64,000 bases of DNA from Candidatus Methylopumilus sp. (GCA_009693175.1 SHXT01000001.1:1-64000), one strand, 5' to 3'. Positions 43,870 through 53,724 are shown, counted from the first letter of the stretch. Numbers and translations are program-made. Notes: generated by a model not told the origin, from the letters alone.

Positions 43870-44214
43870 ATGGAAAAGTCAGGCATCATTAAAAATATCA
43901 TTATTGCAATCTTAATTGCTGTTGCAGCTTACTTTTATTACAGTGCTTACAACGCTGAAGATCAAATCAATACTCAAATAGCAGAAATTAAAAATTTAAA
44001 TGATCAAATTGCAACGCTGAATGAAAAAGTTACTGCTTCCGAAAAAGCCGATGCTCATAAGAAAGCAATCGTTGCAAGTTTAGAAACAAAAGTTGCGGAA
44101 CAGAGTAAAGACCTCGAAGAACTTAAAAATCAAGTTGAAAAATTAATTAAGTCCGCAAAAGTTACTAAGCCGGCAAAATTAAAAGAGGTATCTCAGGCTA
44201 AAAAAACTAAATAG
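43870..44214 (+). CDS. Membrane-anchored coiled-coil protein, unrecognised
   Basis: 114 residues: one N-terminal membrane helix (about 8-24, IIKNIIIAILIAVAAYFYY), a coiled coil (about 30-95, with NLNDQIATLNEKV and DLEELKNQVEKL), and a Lys/Ala/Pro-rich tail. A strong AAGGGAAA ribosome binding site precedes it. It resembles small envelope spacer or division-type proteins in layout only. No family is recognised. Convergent with selO. Confidence 0.65.
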   Translation: MEKSGIIKNIIIAILIAVAAYFYYSAYNAEDQINTQIAEIKNLNDQIATLNEKVTASEKADAHKKAIVASLETKVAEQSKDLEELKNQVEKLIKSAKVTKPAKLKEVSQAKKTK

Positions 44215-44253
44215 TTTTTGATTTAATACGATTTTTAACCATACGCTTTCATC

Positions 44254-45714
44254 TTAAGTACCACAAAAAGTTCTGTACGAAGAATCTTGGTCTGTAGGGG
44301 GTTCACTAAATATTTTCGCTTCTTGGTAAGGATTCAATAAAGCTTCAATAAAACTGTTGCACAAAGTGTAGTCTTGACTCGTCATGGCGTTTGATAGAGC
44401 TTTCTCAACGAGGTAATTTCTAGGAATAACAGCTGGATTATTCTTTAACATCATGGTTTTTGAATTTGCCTCACCTTCACTTTGATTCTGAATACGCTTA
44501 ATCCAAGTGGCGTACCAATTTCTAAATGCCACATCATTAAAGATAGGATCTTTGGCAATAGCATCTGATGAAAGGTGTCTTAATGTTAATGTGTAATCGA
44601 CTTTATTTTTTTGTAAGAGCATTAATAAATCATTAATCAAATCAATGTCATTTACTTCTTTATTAAAACAACCTATTTTTTTTCGCATACCACTAAGCCA
44701 TGCGGTTTGAAATTGATCCGAAAAACTATTCACCGACTCTGAAGCAAGCTCAATAGACTTATCTAAATCTTTATGAATAAGGGGTAATAAAGTTTCTGCA
44801 AATCTCGCCAAGTTCCATTGAGCAATCGGTGGTTGATTTCGATAAGCATAACGGCCTTGTTGATCAATTGAGCTAAATACAGTTTCAGGATGGTATCTAT
44901 CCATAAAAGCGCATGGCCCATAGTCAATCGTTTCGCCACTGATTGCCATATTGTCTGTATTCATCACACCATGAATAAAACCTGCATGCATCCATTGAGC
45001 AATCAGTGATGCCTGTCTATTAATAACTTCAATTAAAAATGAAAGGTATACATTGGCATGCTCTTTACAATCGGGATAGTGTCGCTCAATTGTGTAGTCA
45101 GCAAGTGCTTTTAATTTTTCTATGTCATTTAATGCAGATGCAAATTGAAAGGTACCTACACGAATATGGCTTTGGGCAACGCGCGTTAATATTGCGCCAG
45201 GTAATACTTCATCTCGCAACACACTTTCACCTGTTGTTACAACAGCTAAACTCCTTGTCGTTGGAATGCGAAGCGCGTGCATTGCTTCGCTAATAATATA
45301 TTCGCGGAGCATAGGTCCTAATGCTGCACGTCCATCACCTCGCCTAGAATAAAGTGTCTGTCCAGATCCTTTAAGCTGAATATCAAAGCGCTCGCCTTGT
45401 GAATTAATTTGCTCCCCTAGCAAGACTGCCCTGCCATCGCCTAATTCAGCAAAATGCCCAAATTGATGACCTGCATAAGCCTGTGCAATAGGTTCAGCAT
45501 TTTGAGGAATATAATTTCCTGAAAAAATTTCTGTCCACGTTTCTTTGTCTAGATCATATTTATCTAAATCTAAAGACTTAAATAAATTTTTATTGAATAA
45601 AATAAGTTTAGGATTAGATACTTTAATAGGAATTTGTTTGGTAAAAAAATCTTGGGGCAGCCTCATATAGCTATGATCCAAATGCCAACCTATTTTTTTA
45701 AATTTTTGAGAAAT
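44254..45714 (-). CDS. selO: Protein adenylyltransferase SelO (YdiU/UPF0061)
   Basis: About 486 residues from MISQKFKKIGWHLDHSY. SelO is a pseudokinase-fold enzyme that transfers AMP from ATP to Ser/Thr/Tyr of proteins, linked to redox stress. Family segments: AQAYAGHQFGHFAELGDGRA, GSGQTLYSRRGDGRA and the active-site NTDNMAISGETIDYGPCAFMD region. The third residue from the end is Cys (FCGT), where eukaryotic SelO carries selenocysteine. A TTG 31 codons upstream is possible but adds an unlikely extension. Confidence 0.92.
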   Translation of the reverse strand: MSQKFKKIGWHLDHSYMRLPQDFFTKQIPIKVSNPKLILFNKNLFKSLDLDKYDLDKETWTEIFSGNYIPQNAEPIAQAYAGHQFGHFAELGDGRAVLLGEQINSQGERFDIQLKGSGQTLYSRRGDGRAALGPMLREYIISEAMHALRIPTTRSLAVVTTGESVLRDEVLPGAILTRVAQSHIRVGTFQFASALNDIEKLKALADYTIERHYPDCKEHANVYLSFLIEVINRQASLIAQWMHAGFIHGVMNTDNMAISGETIDYGPCAFMDRYHPETVFSSIDQQGRYAYRNQPPIAQWNLARFAETLLPLIHKDLDKSIELASESVNSFSDQFQTAWLSGMRKKIGCFNKEVNDIDLINDLLMLLQKNKVDYTLTLRHLSSDAIAKDPIFNDVAFRNWYATWIKRIQNQSEGEANSKTMMLKNNPAVIPRNYLVEKALSNAMTSQDYTLCNSFIEALLNPYQEAKIFSEPPTDQDSSYRTFCGT

Positions 45715-45832
45715 CATTAAAAAACTAAAAAGAAAGGATAGACTTGATTTATATTGCACATGATGATTCACTAATATTTTAATATTCTTATTATAATGAA
45801 TTATCAATGTGTCTTATGGAAGGAAAGTGGCT

Positions 45833-46108
45833 ATGTCAAAAATTATTGTAGAAAAAAATCCAAGTGAAGAAAGGCTCAAATCTTTAGGTATTAAGTCGTG
45901 TCCTACCTGGTCAAAAGAACCGTCTACTTTCCCCTGGAGTTATTCTGAACAAGAAATTGCCTTCATACTAGAAGGCGAAGTAACTGTTACCCCAGACGGG
46001 GAAGAACCGGTAAGCTTTGGTAAAGGTGACCTAGTCACTTTTAAAGAAGGCTTGTCTTGCACTTGGCATGTCAAAAAAGCATTAAAGAAACATTATCATT
46101 TCGGTTAA
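45833..46108 (+). CDS. Cupin domain protein (DUF861 / cupin_3)
   Basis: 91 residues from MSKIIVEKNPSEERL, behind an AGGAAAG site. It is a single small cupin barrel with WSKEPSTFPWSYSEQEIAFI, the EGEVTVTPDG strand and KGDLVTFKEGLSCTWHV. This matches the cupin_3 / DUF861 group of (S)-ureidoglycine aminohydrolase-like proteins. The substrate is unknown. It is 30 bp before cysK, with probable co-expression. Confidence 0.8.
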   Translation: MSKIIVEKNPSEERLKSLGIKSCPTWSKEPSTFPWSYSEQEIAFILEGEVTVTPDGEEPVSFGKGDLVTFKEGLSCTWHVKKALKKHYHFG

Positions 46109-46138
46109 TTCAGTTATTTAAATTCTTAAGGAATCACC

Positions 46139-47113
46139 ATGGCTTATTTTGAAGATAACTCACAGACAATTGGTAACACGCCCCTTGTAAGATTAAACCG
46201 AGTGACCGATGGTGCTAAAGCGATCGTCCTTGCTAAGATCGAGGGAAGGAATCCTGCATATTCCGTGAAGTGTCGCATTGGTGTCGCGATGATTAATGAT
46301 GCATTCGAAAAAAAATTACTTGGTCCAGGGAAAGAAATTATTGAGCCTACAAGTGGCAATACAGGGATTGCCTTAGCTTTTGTAGCTGCAGCCAAAGGTA
46401 TACCTATTACGCTGACCATGCCAGAAACTATGAGCATGGAACGGCGAAAACTTATAACCGCTTTAGGTGCGAAGATTATTTTAACTGAAGGGCCTAAGGG
46501 TATGAATGGTGCCGTAGCTAAAGCAACTGAAATTGCAGCTTCAGATTCTAAGTATGTATTGCTTCAACAATTTAATAATCCATCAAATCCCGCGATTCAT
46601 GAAAAAACAACAGGCCCTGAAATATGGAATGATACAAATGGCAACATTGATGTATTTGTGTCTGGTGTAGGTACGGGAGGTACGATCACAGGTGTCACAC
46701 GTTACTTAAAGCATACAAAGAAAAAAGCTATTGAATCTGTTGCGGTCGAGCCTTCATTAAGCCCTGTGATCACACAGAAACTAAGTGGTGAAGAAATTAA
46801 ACCTTCGCCGCATAAAATTCAAGGTATTGGTGCAGGATTTATTCCAGGAAATTTAGATTTATCTTTAATTGATAAAGTTGAACAAATTAGCAATGAAGAG
46901 GCAATTGATTTTGCAAAAAGATTAGCACGCGAGGAAGGAATTCTAGCGGGTATATCATGTGGCGCCGCCGCTGCAGTTGCAGTAAGACTTGCAAAGCTTC
47001 CTCAGTATGCAGGAAAAACTATTGTAGCCATTCTTCCTGACACCGCTGAACGTTATTTAAGTTCTGCACTTTTTGATGGTGTATTTGACGAAAAGGGTTT
47101 GGCTATTAATTAA
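46139..47113 (+). CDS. cysK: Cysteine synthase A
   Basis: 324 residues. The PLP lysine is Lys44 in YSVKCRIG, the phosphate/substrate loop is TSGNTG (71-76) and the PLP phosphate site is [10 protein letters not shown]. Sequence detail ([31 protein letters not shown]) favours CysK over CysM. It makes cysteine from O-acetylserine and sulfide. Its stop is 1 bp from the convergent DUF1993 gene. Confidence 0.93.
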   Translation: MAYFEDNSQTIGNTPLVRLNRVTDGAKAIVLAKIEGRNPAYSVKCRIGVAMINDAFEKKLLGPGKEIIEPTSGNTGIALAFVAAAKGIPITLTMPETMSMERRKLITALGAKIILTEGPKGMNGAVAKATEIAASDSKYVLLQQFNNPSNPAIHEKTTGPEIWNDTNGNIDVFVSGVGTGGTITGVTRYLKHTKKKAIESVAVEPSLSPVITQKLSGEEIKPSPHKIQGIGAGFIPGNLDLSLIDKVEQISNEEAIDFAKRLAREEGILAGISCGAAAAVAVRLAKLPQYAGKTIVAILPDTAERYLSSALFDGVFDEKGLAIN

Positions 47114-47114
47114 T

Positions 47115-47618
47115 TTAACTGCCTAAAAAATCACTTTTACCTAAATTCACGCCTTGATTTCTCAATATATTATAAGCAGTTGTGATATGAAAAAAGAAAT
47201 TTGGAATAATCCATTCAGTTAAATATGCATCGCCTTTAAATTTAAATTTATGCTCTCGAATAGCAAATTGAATTTTTTTGTTTTCTGCTCCATCAAGATC
47301 TTTCGCTTTAATCGTCTTTAAAAAACTAATTGTTTTTTTAATGCGCACCTGTAATTCAGAAAATGTCTTTTCATTATCTTCATAAGTAGGCCAGTCTTTT
47401 TCGGAAAGTCTGCCAGCGCCTTTCTTTACCATGTCTGTAGCAATTTGAATTTGTCTATCAAGTGCATACATATCTGGGCTCAATCTAGCATTTACAAAAA
47501 TCACTTTATCAATTTTTCTTTTTTCAGCGTAACGCTCAGCTTTTTTTAAAAAATCTCCTAAATTCGTTAACATTGAAATAAACATTGGTATAGAGGCTTG
47601 ATACGTAGATAACGGCAT
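47115..47618 (-). CDS. DUF1993 family protein (DinB-like helical bundle)
   Basis: 167 residues matching DUF1993: MPLSTYQASIPMFISMLTNL at the start, the LSPDMYALDRQIQIATDMVK segment and the FFFHITTAYNILRNQGV end. These are four-helix bundles of the DinB-like fold. Function unknown; cytoplasmic. Confidence 0.8.
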   Translation of the reverse strand: MPLSTYQASIPMFISMLTNLGDFLKKAERYAEKRKIDKVIFVNARLSPDMYALDRQIQIATDMVKKGAGRLSEKDWPTYEDNEKTFSELQVRIKKTISFLKTIKAKDLDGAENKKIQFAIREHKFKFKGDAYLTEWIIPNFFFHITTAYNILRNQGVNLGKSDFLGS

Positions 47619-47632
47619 AATAACTCCTAAAA

Positions 47633-47857
47633 TTATTTACATGAAATTTCTAAGCTATATGGAAGAATAAATGATTTATCTGCATAATTATAACCATTAG
47701 GACATAATTTATCTGCTTTTGTATAACAAGCATCCCAGAAAGCGCAATTAATAATATAAGTCTCAGTTGCATTCGACAATTTACCTTTATTGGTATAAGT
47801 CATCATGCTGCAACTCGAAACTAAGATAAGCAGAAATAAAAATGTAATATTTCTCAT
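47633..47857 (-). CDS. Small predicted lipoprotein
   Basis: 74 residues with a type II signal: hydrophobic core (4-13) and lipobox LVSSC with acylated Cys16. The mature part has four cysteines (about residues 38, 44, 51 and 73), probably two disulfides. No family recognised. It is 14 bp upstream of the DUF1993 gene on the same strand. Confidence 0.6.
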   Translation of the reverse strand: MRNITFLFLLILVSSCSMMTYTNKGKLSNATETYIINCAFWDACYTKADKLCPNGYNYADKSFILPYSLEISCK

Positions 47858-47967
47858 ATATATTTATACAGTGATTGATAATTCATTATAGTAAATATTT
47901 GCCGATTCTATAAAGGTTTATGTAACATGCTATAAAATTCAATCATGACTTACAAAGCATATACATT

Positions 47968-48579
47968 ATGTTAGAAAAATTAATCGGGTTAATCGCCCTT
48001 TGGATTATGAGTGTGATATCCACAATGGGATATACAGGCATTGTCTTACTCATGGCGATTGAATCCGCATGCATTCCCCTACCCTCTGAAATTATTATGC
48101 CTTTTGCAGGATTTCTAGTTTTTAAAGGTGAAATGGTGCTCTGGATAGTCGCATTGATGGGTGCATTAGGTTGTGTGCTTGGATCAATCCCTGCTTACTA
48201 TATAGGTAAAACAGGCGGTAGAAAGCTTGCTGAAAAATATGGCCGCTTTGTGCTTATTTCAAAAAAAGATTTAAAGATGGCAGATAATTGGTTTAAAAAT
48301 TATGGTGAGATCATTATTTTTATAGGTCGCCTTCTTCCCGCAGTCAGAACTTTTATAGCGCTCCCTGCTGGCATCGCACATATGAATATGACTAAATTTA
48401 TTATTTATACATTTGTGGGTTCATTTATTTGGTGTTGGGCATTAGCTTACGCCGGCATGGTTTTTGGTGAGCACTGGGATACATTAAAAGTTTATTTTCA
48501 CGAATTTCATTACGTTATTGCAGGTGGAGCAATCATTTTTACCATCTGGTATATCAGGCGTCACTTTAGAAATAACTAG
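47968..48579 (+). CDS. DedA family membrane protein
   Basis: 203 residues with about five membrane helices. The DedA/SNARE-associated signature includes ESACIPLPSEIIMPFAGFL, GSIPAYYIGKTGGRK and FIGRLLPAVRTFIALPAG with the conserved Arg residues. DedA proteins act in lipid (undecaprenyl phosphate) flipping and proton-motive-force homeostasis. The next gene starts immediately after the stop. Confidence 0.9.
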   Translation: MLEKLIGLIALWIMSVISTMGYTGIVLLMAIESACIPLPSEIIMPFAGFLVFKGEMVLWIVALMGALGCVLGSIPAYYIGKTGGRKLAEKYGRFVLISKKDLKMADNWFKNYGEIIIFIGRLLPAVRTFIALPAGIAHMNMTKFIIYTFVGSFIWCWALAYAGMVFGEHWDTLKVYFHEFHYVIAGGAIIFTIWYIRRHFRNN

Positions 48580-49482
48580 ATGACTTCTAAATATCACATT
48601 GGTATTGATTTAGGTGGTACCAAAATTGAAGTGGCGATATTGAATAGTCAAAATGAAATTCTTTTCCGCGAAAGACTTCTAACAGAAGCGCATTTGGGCG
48701 CTGAACATATTTTCAATCAAATCCATGCGCTTTATGCAAAAGCACTTATATGCATTCAAAATAAAACACATACTTTAGGCTTAGGTACGCCTGGATCAAT
48801 CTCTAATAAAACTCGTCTACTTAAAAATTCAAATACTTTATGCTTAAATGGGTTACCACTTCAATCGCTTCTTGAAGATAAATTAGTACATGACATTTTA
48901 ATTGAAAATGATGCTAACTGTTTTGCACTCGCGGAAGCGTTAATGGGTAGCGGTAAAGGATATCCTTTTGTGTTTGGTGTAATCATGGGTTCGGGTTGTG
49001 GCGGTGGCATTGTATTTGATGGAAAAATTAGACAAGGTCCACAAAATATTGCAGGTGAGTGGGGTCATATGGTTATTGACCCCCAGGGGGCTCATTGTTA
49101 TTGCGGTGCTAATGGTTGCGTAGAAAGTTTTATCTCAGGCGGTGGGTTAGAAAAAAGAATTAAAGATAAAACTGGCAATACACTATCAGCTCAAAAATTT
49201 TTTAACAATAATTTAAAAGATCAAGCCTTAAAAGATATTAAACAAGATTTTTATGCGCGCTTTGGTCAGGCCTTAGCAAATCTTATTAATATTCTAGACC
49301 CTGATATTGTCGTTTTAGGTGGTGGTCTATCAAATGAAAAAAGTTTATATAAGAAAGGTATCGCTGAGGTGTACCAACGTATTTTTAATGACATACCCAC
49401 TACGCCGATTGTGAAAAATAAATTAGGTGATTCAGCAGGCGTGATTGGTGCCGCTTTAATTAGTCAAAAGCTTATTCAGTAA
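48580..49482 (+). CDS. ROK family sugar kinase (fructokinase/NAG kinase-like)
   Basis: 300 residues. The ATP site is IGIDLGGTKIEVAIL near the start, the sugar-binding ENDANCFALAEA and EWGHMVIDPQG are present, and the ROK zinc motif is CYCGANGCVE. Closest in style to Mak fructokinase or NagK; the substrate cannot be fixed. It abuts dedA and is probably co-transcribed. Confidence 0.85.
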   Translation: MTSKYHIGIDLGGTKIEVAILNSQNEILFRERLLTEAHLGAEHIFNQIHALYAKALICIQNKTHTLGLGTPGSISNKTRLLKNSNTLCLNGLPLQSLLEDKLVHDILIENDANCFALAEALMGSGKGYPFVFGVIMGSGCGGGIVFDGKIRQGPQNIAGEWGHMVIDPQGAHCYCGANGCVESFISGGGLEKRIKDKTGNTLSAQKFFNNNLKDQALKDIKQDFYARFGQALANLINILDPDIVVLGGGLSNEKSLYKKGIAEVYQRIFNDIPTTPIVKNKLGDSAGVIGAALISQKLIQ

Positions 49483-49600
49483 TGCTTTTTTCTTTTTCGA
49501 TCCTGTAGACACAATCGGGTAAATGATTTTCAAGTAACCTATTAATTTTAACGGTATCTTTTTTGCTAAAGTAGAGACACTTTTCATTTTAAAAAAAATA

Positions 49601-50866
49601 ATGACTAAAAACTCTACCTGGCATATTCTTTTTGCAAGCCTTATCGGTACAACTGTTGAATTTTTTGATTTTTATATCTACGCAAATGCAGCTGTACTAG
49701 TCTTTCCTGCATTGTTTTTTCCAGCATCTAATCCAACTACGATTATGCTTCAATCACTTGCTACTTTTGCGGTAGCATTTTTTGCGCGACCTATAGGTTC
49801 AGCGATCTTTGGTCACTTTGGAGATCGTGTTGGAAGAAAAGCTACTTTAGTGGCAGCACTTCTGACTATGGGCATCTCAACTGTCATTATAGGTTTCTTA
49901 CCTACCTATGAAAAAATAGGTATCGTAGCGCCTCTGCTTTTAATCTTATGTCGTTTTGGTCAAGGCTTTGGCCTGGGTGGTGAATGGGGAGGGGCAGTAT
50001 TACTTGCTGTTGAAAATGCACCACCGCACAAAAGAGCCTGGTACGGCATGTTTCCGCAACTGGGAGCGCCTATCGGTCTCTTTCTTTCCGGTGGTATCTT
50101 CTTAATTCTTAGTGACACACTCACGAACGAACAGTTTTTTGATTTTGGTTGGAGAATTCCTTTTATTGCAAGTTCGCTCCTTATCCTTGTAGGTCTTTAT
50201 GTGAGACTAACGATCCACGAGACTCCTATTTTCTTAGCCTCCATTAAAAATACAAAACATAAACATTTACCCTTTATTGCAGTTTTAAAAGAACACTCGC
50301 GAGAGCTTGTGCTAGGAACTTTAATTGCAGTCGCTACTTTCGTTCTATTTTATTTAACCACTGTATTTACTTTGGGCTGGGCTACAAGTGAATTGGGATT
50401 AACCCGAAGAAGTTTTTTGCTTATGCAACTTTTTTCCGTAATCTTCTTCGCATTGTTTATTCCAATCTCAGCACTTCTGGCTGACCGGTTTAATCGACGC
50501 ATTATTTTAATGTTGGCATCTTTTTTTATAGCAATCTTCGGTTTAACGATGGCGCCAATGCTCAATACGCACAACCATATGATTATTCTTCTCTTTTTAT
50601 CTATTGGTATGGCATTAATGGGTATGACTTACGGGCCACTCGGAACGATGCTATCAGAATTATTTCCAACACATGTTCGTTATACGGGAGCATCTCTTAC
50701 TTTTAATCTTGCGGGTATCTTGGGAGCTTCGTTCGCTCCATTTATTGCACTTTGGATGGCAACACACTATGGCATACATTACGTGGGCTACTATCTTTCG
50801 ATAGCAGCTTTAATTTCACTTTTTTCATTGGGTCTTGCAGCTGACAAAAATCACACCTCTCTTTAA
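49601..50866 (+). CDS. MFS transporter, metabolite:H+ symporter (MHS) family
   Basis: 421 residues, 12 predicted helices. The MHS signature is clear: GTTVEFFDFYIYANAA near residue 16, ARPIGSAIFGHFGDRVGRK for the loop 2-3 motif and GFGLGGEWGGAVLL. The family imports organic acids, betaine/proline or shikimate with protons; the substrate is not determinable. A short palindrome-like hairpin overlaps its stop codon. Confidence 0.85.
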   Translation: MTKNSTWHILFASLIGTTVEFFDFYIYANAAVLVFPALFFPASNPTTIMLQSLATFAVAFFARPIGSAIFGHFGDRVGRKATLVAALLTMGISTVIIGFLPTYEKIGIVAPLLLILCRFGQGFGLGGEWGGAVLLAVENAPPHKRAWYGMFPQLGAPIGLFLSGGIFLILSDTLTNEQFFDFGWRIPFIASSLLILVGLYVRLTIHETPIFLASIKNTKHKHLPFIAVLKEHSRELVLGTLIAVATFVLFYLTTVFTLGWATSELGLTRRSFLLMQLFSVIFFALFIPISALLADRFNRRIILMLASFFIAIFGLTMAPMLNTHNHMIILLFLSIGMALMGMTYGPLGTMLSELFPTHVRYTGASLTFNLAGILGASFAPFIALWMATHYGIHYVGYYLSIAALISLFSLGLAADKNHTSL

Positions 50867-50883
50867 ATCATAAAGAGGTGTGA
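50848..50883 (+). terminator. Inverted repeat spanning the MFS transporter stop codon
   Basis: TCACACCTCT ... AGAGGTGTGA with a short TTTA/TAAA extension makes a strong hairpin over the gene end. There is no T-tract, so it may protect the 3' end or be a Rho-assisted terminator. The remaining gap to 51030 shows nothing else clear. Confidence 0.45.
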
Positions 50884-51030
50884 TAAGTGATGAGATAATT
50901 GAGCTTAAAAGAATAGTAATAGCAAAACGCAGCCACTTGGAACCGCACTGGCGCTTATTTAATTGCTACATCACAATTGCATAAATTACAATGCTGATGA
51001 TAGTGATTATCACCATTTCTTCATTAAAGA

Positions 51031-51330
51031 CTATTCCCATTTATCTTTCTCTTTTGATTCTTCAATTGTTTGCCATTGCATATTTGATGGCTCATCTTTG
51101 CCACCTCGCTTCAAAGGAACAATATGATCAATAATATAGCCTGGGCATGCGCCATAAGGTTTTTCTGTCGAAGGACATGGATGTATTTTTTTAAATTTTT
51201 TCTTGGCTTCTAGGCTTCTTTTAATTTGTCCATGTGTATCACGCTCACAAGTCACACAATAATCTGAGTAAACTGCAAAAAGTGAACTACTAAAAAGAAA
51301 TGCAATTAAAAAAAATAAAAATTTATGCAT
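51031..51330 (-). CDS. Exported HNH-endonuclease-like protein
   Basis: 99 residues from MHKFLFFLIAFLF, with a signal peptide (about 1-18, cleavage after LFA). The mature part has YCVTCERD and two further cysteines (HPCPSTE, GACPGY), then the HNH core IDHIVPLKRGGKDEPSNMQW. This matches small periplasmic HNH proteins; the histidine pair binds metal. Whether it cuts DNA or RNA, or acts in nutrient scavenging or defence, is unknown. An in-frame upstream ATG at 51345 is less likely. Confidence 0.75.
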   Translation of the reverse strand: MHKFLFFLIAFLFSSSLFAVYSDYCVTCERDTHGQIKRSLEAKKKFKKIHPCPSTEKPYGACPGYIIDHIVPLKRGGKDEPSNMQWQTIEESKEKDKWE

Positions 51331-51429
51331 AGGGAATGATCGCAATGTTTTAAGTATAATTTAAGAAAATGATACAACAATTCATAACAAACTCTTTAAT
51401 ATCTTAAGCAGGATTTACCATACACATTT

Positions 51430-52626
51430 ATGCTCACTATCGAATGGCTTAACTCCGAATCACAAATCTCTCAAGATCTCTGGGATATTTGCTTTCCAGC
51501 ACCTTATGAAGGTCAATGGTGGTATAGATCACTTGAATGCTCACACCTAGAAAAACAATTTACCTTTACTTACGGCCTTGTATCTTTAAATGGCGCACCC
51601 ATTGCGATAGCGCCTGCTTTTATCATGGATGTACCTATTGAGCTTGTGATTCCACCTCTCATACTCCCTATTGTCCTTATCATTGGTAAAGTGATTCCAT
51701 CCTTTCTATATCAGCGCACTTTTTTTATAGGGAGTGTTTGTTCTGATGAAGGGCGTATTGGTATCAATCCTAAAATATTAACTAACAATACAGTCACACA
51801 AGATGAAATATTTCTTTGTATTGAAGAGGCTGCTGAAAAACAAGCCGGTAAGTACAACGCCCCCATGTTGGTATGGAAAGATTCCCCTGACACATTTAAT
51901 AAAACACTCACAAATCTTTCTAAAACTAAGGGTTTGTTTCCTCTGGTAAGTTTCCCATCTGCACTTGTAACGCTTCAAGGAAATAATTCTAACGATTACT
52001 TTAGCTCGCTAAAGACATCGAGACGATATCAATTACGTAAAAAATTAAAAAAAGCTATCCTTGCTCCACTTGAAGTGAGTATTGTCCATTTGCCTGACAA
52101 TCAAACAATTCATCATCTTTATCGATTATTCTTAAAAACTTACTTAAAAGGTAAAACTAAATTTGAGGAACTAACACCTGAATTCTTCGAATTTATTTCA
52201 CGTGAAAAGGAAGCACACTTTATTATTTTAAGACATCAAGCTTCTCTTGAGATTGTAGCCTTTGTGCTTTGTTTTAATTTAAAAGATCACGTGATCAACA
52301 AATTTATTGGTATTGATTATGACGCACCTAGAGATTGGTTTTTATACTTTCGCTTATGGATTGAAATAGTTAATTGGTCTTATAAGATAGGTGCTAAAAC
52401 AATACAAAGCGGTCAAACAGCATATACTGCAAAAATTGAAACGGGGCATCAGTTAATACCCTTAACAAATTTCTGTAAACACCGAAATGGTCTTATGCAT
52501 AAAATTTACAAAAAAGTAGCAAGCTTAGTCAATTGGGATACACTTGATCAAGACTTGGCGATTTATTTAAAAGCTTATCCTGAAGAAAAGCCAAACATTT
52601 ATCTATCTAATGAACAGGAGTCATAA
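51430..52626 (+). CDS. GNAT/FemAB-type acyltransferase-like protein
   Basis: 398 residues. The C-terminal half (about 190-370) has the double-GNAT pattern of the 'peptidogalycan biosynthesis/recognition' group (DUF482): SRRYQLRKKLKKA, FLKTYLKGKTKFEELTPEF and the SGQTAYTAKIETGHQL segment. Catalytic role and substrate are unknown. It overlaps the next gene by one base, implying a joint unit with the DUF3147 protein and plsC. Confidence 0.7.
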   Translation: MLTIEWLNSESQISQDLWDICFPAPYEGQWWYRSLECSHLEKQFTFTYGLVSLNGAPIAIAPAFIMDVPIELVIPPLILPIVLIIGKVIPSFLYQRTFFIGSVCSDEGRIGINPKILTNNTVTQDEIFLCIEEAAEKQAGKYNAPMLVWKDSPDTFNKTLTNLSKTKGLFPLVSFPSALVTLQGNNSNDYFSSLKTSRRYQLRKKLKKAILAPLEVSIVHLPDNQTIHHLYRLFLKTYLKGKTKFEELTPEFFEFISREKEAHFIILRHQASLEIVAFVLCFNLKDHVINKFIGIDYDAPRDWFLYFRLWIEIVNWSYKIGAKTIQSGQTAYTAKIETGHQLIPLTNFCKHRNGLMHKIYKKVASLVNWDTLDQDLAIYLKAYPEEKPNIYLSNEQES

Positions 52627-52973
52627 TGTGGATTATATTTAAATTTCTTATAACTTCAGGCATGGTTGTTTTTATTTCTGAAATTGCTAAAAAAAGTGAT
52701 CGTCTAGGCGGTCTAATTGCAGCGCTTCCTCTGGTGACTGTTTTAACACTCATATGGCTTTTTATAGAAAAACAACCGGAAAGTAAAATTGCCAATCATG
52801 CTTGGTATACTTTTTGGTATGTAGTTCCAACACTTCCTATGTTTTTAGTATTTTCTTTTTTGCTTAAACGTTTTGGATTTTGGTTAACCTTGGGATTGTC
52901 GGTAATTATTACCTTAGTTACATTTTATCTTTTTGCAAAGTTAGTAAAGCCTTATGGTATTAATTTGCTATAA
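52626..52973 (+). CDS. DUF3147 family membrane protein
   Basis: 115 residues with four predicted helices. Family-like features are the start WIIFKFLITSGMVVFISEIA, the conserved IAALPLVTVLTLIW and the two C-terminal helices. Function unknown. Start overlaps the upstream stop; plsC follows 25 bp later. Confidence 0.75.
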   Translation: MWIIFKFLITSGMVVFISEIAKKSDRLGGLIAALPLVTVLTLIWLFIEKQPESKIANHAWYTFWYVVPTLPMFLVFSFLLKRFGFWLTLGLSVIITLVTFYLFAKLVKPYGINLL

Positions 52974-52998
52974 ACTATAGACCATAAAAACACAAACT

Positions 52999-53724
52999 AT
53001 GAATTTTAGTTTTAAATTTATTTTAATAACATTTCATTTAGTTTTGGCGTTTTTCATTTGTACAACTGCAATTTTTTTTCCAAAGAAAATAGTTGGCCTA
53101 TTAGTTCAGCATTGGGCAAAACGTCTTTTGCAGATCTTGAGAATTAAAATTACCCTAACTGGAAATCCTTTAGGGCTTTTAAACAAAGAAACATATCTTG
53201 TTGTATCAAACCATATTTCATGGCTTGATATTCCTGTAATCTTCTCTTTAAAGCCAATAACATTTGTATCCACTTCAGATATCAAAACTTGGCCTATTAT
53301 TGGGATGCTTGCCAAAGTAACAGGCGCTATCTTTATAGATCGCAAACGTAAATCAACTTTACCTATCGTCATTCAAACCATGAATGAAAAATTTAAAGTC
53401 GACAAACAATCATTATGTATCTTTCCTGAAGGCTCTACGTCTAATGGATACGAAGTTCTTCCTTTTAAGAGTAATTTATTTCAATCTGCATTTCAATCTA
53501 ACAAATTCATTTTGCCCTTATCTATTAAATATAAAGAAAATAATACGTTCACAAATCGAGCAAGCTTTCATGGCTCAACTACTTTATTTCAATCCTTTAA
53601 AAAAATTGCAGGGTCAAACCAAATTGAAGTCATCATTAATATTGGGCATCCCGTAAAACCTGCTCAGTCACGTAAAGACTTGTCACTTAAAATGCAAAAG
53701 GCTATTGCTATCAAAATTAAATGA
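52999..53724 (+). CDS. plsC: 1-acyl-sn-glycerol-3-phosphate acyltransferase (PlsC family)
   Basis: 241 residues with an N-terminal membrane helix (about 5-27). The catalytic HX4D is SNHISWLDIP (His72, Asp77) and the glycerol-phosphate site is FPEGSTS (near 141). It acylates lysophosphatidic acid to phosphatidic acid; other LPLAT substrates (e.g. ornithine lipids) are possible. Confidence 0.85.
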   Translation: MNFSFKFILITFHLVLAFFICTTAIFFPKKIVGLLVQHWAKRLLQILRIKITLTGNPLGLLNKETYLVVSNHISWLDIPVIFSLKPITFVSTSDIKTWPIIGMLAKVTGAIFIDRKRKSTLPIVIQTMNEKFKVDKQSLCIFPEGSTSNGYEVLPFKSNLFQSAFQSNKFILPLSIKYKENNTFTNRASFHGSTTLFQSFKKIAGSNQIEVIINIGHPVKPAQSRKDLSLKMQKAIAIKIK

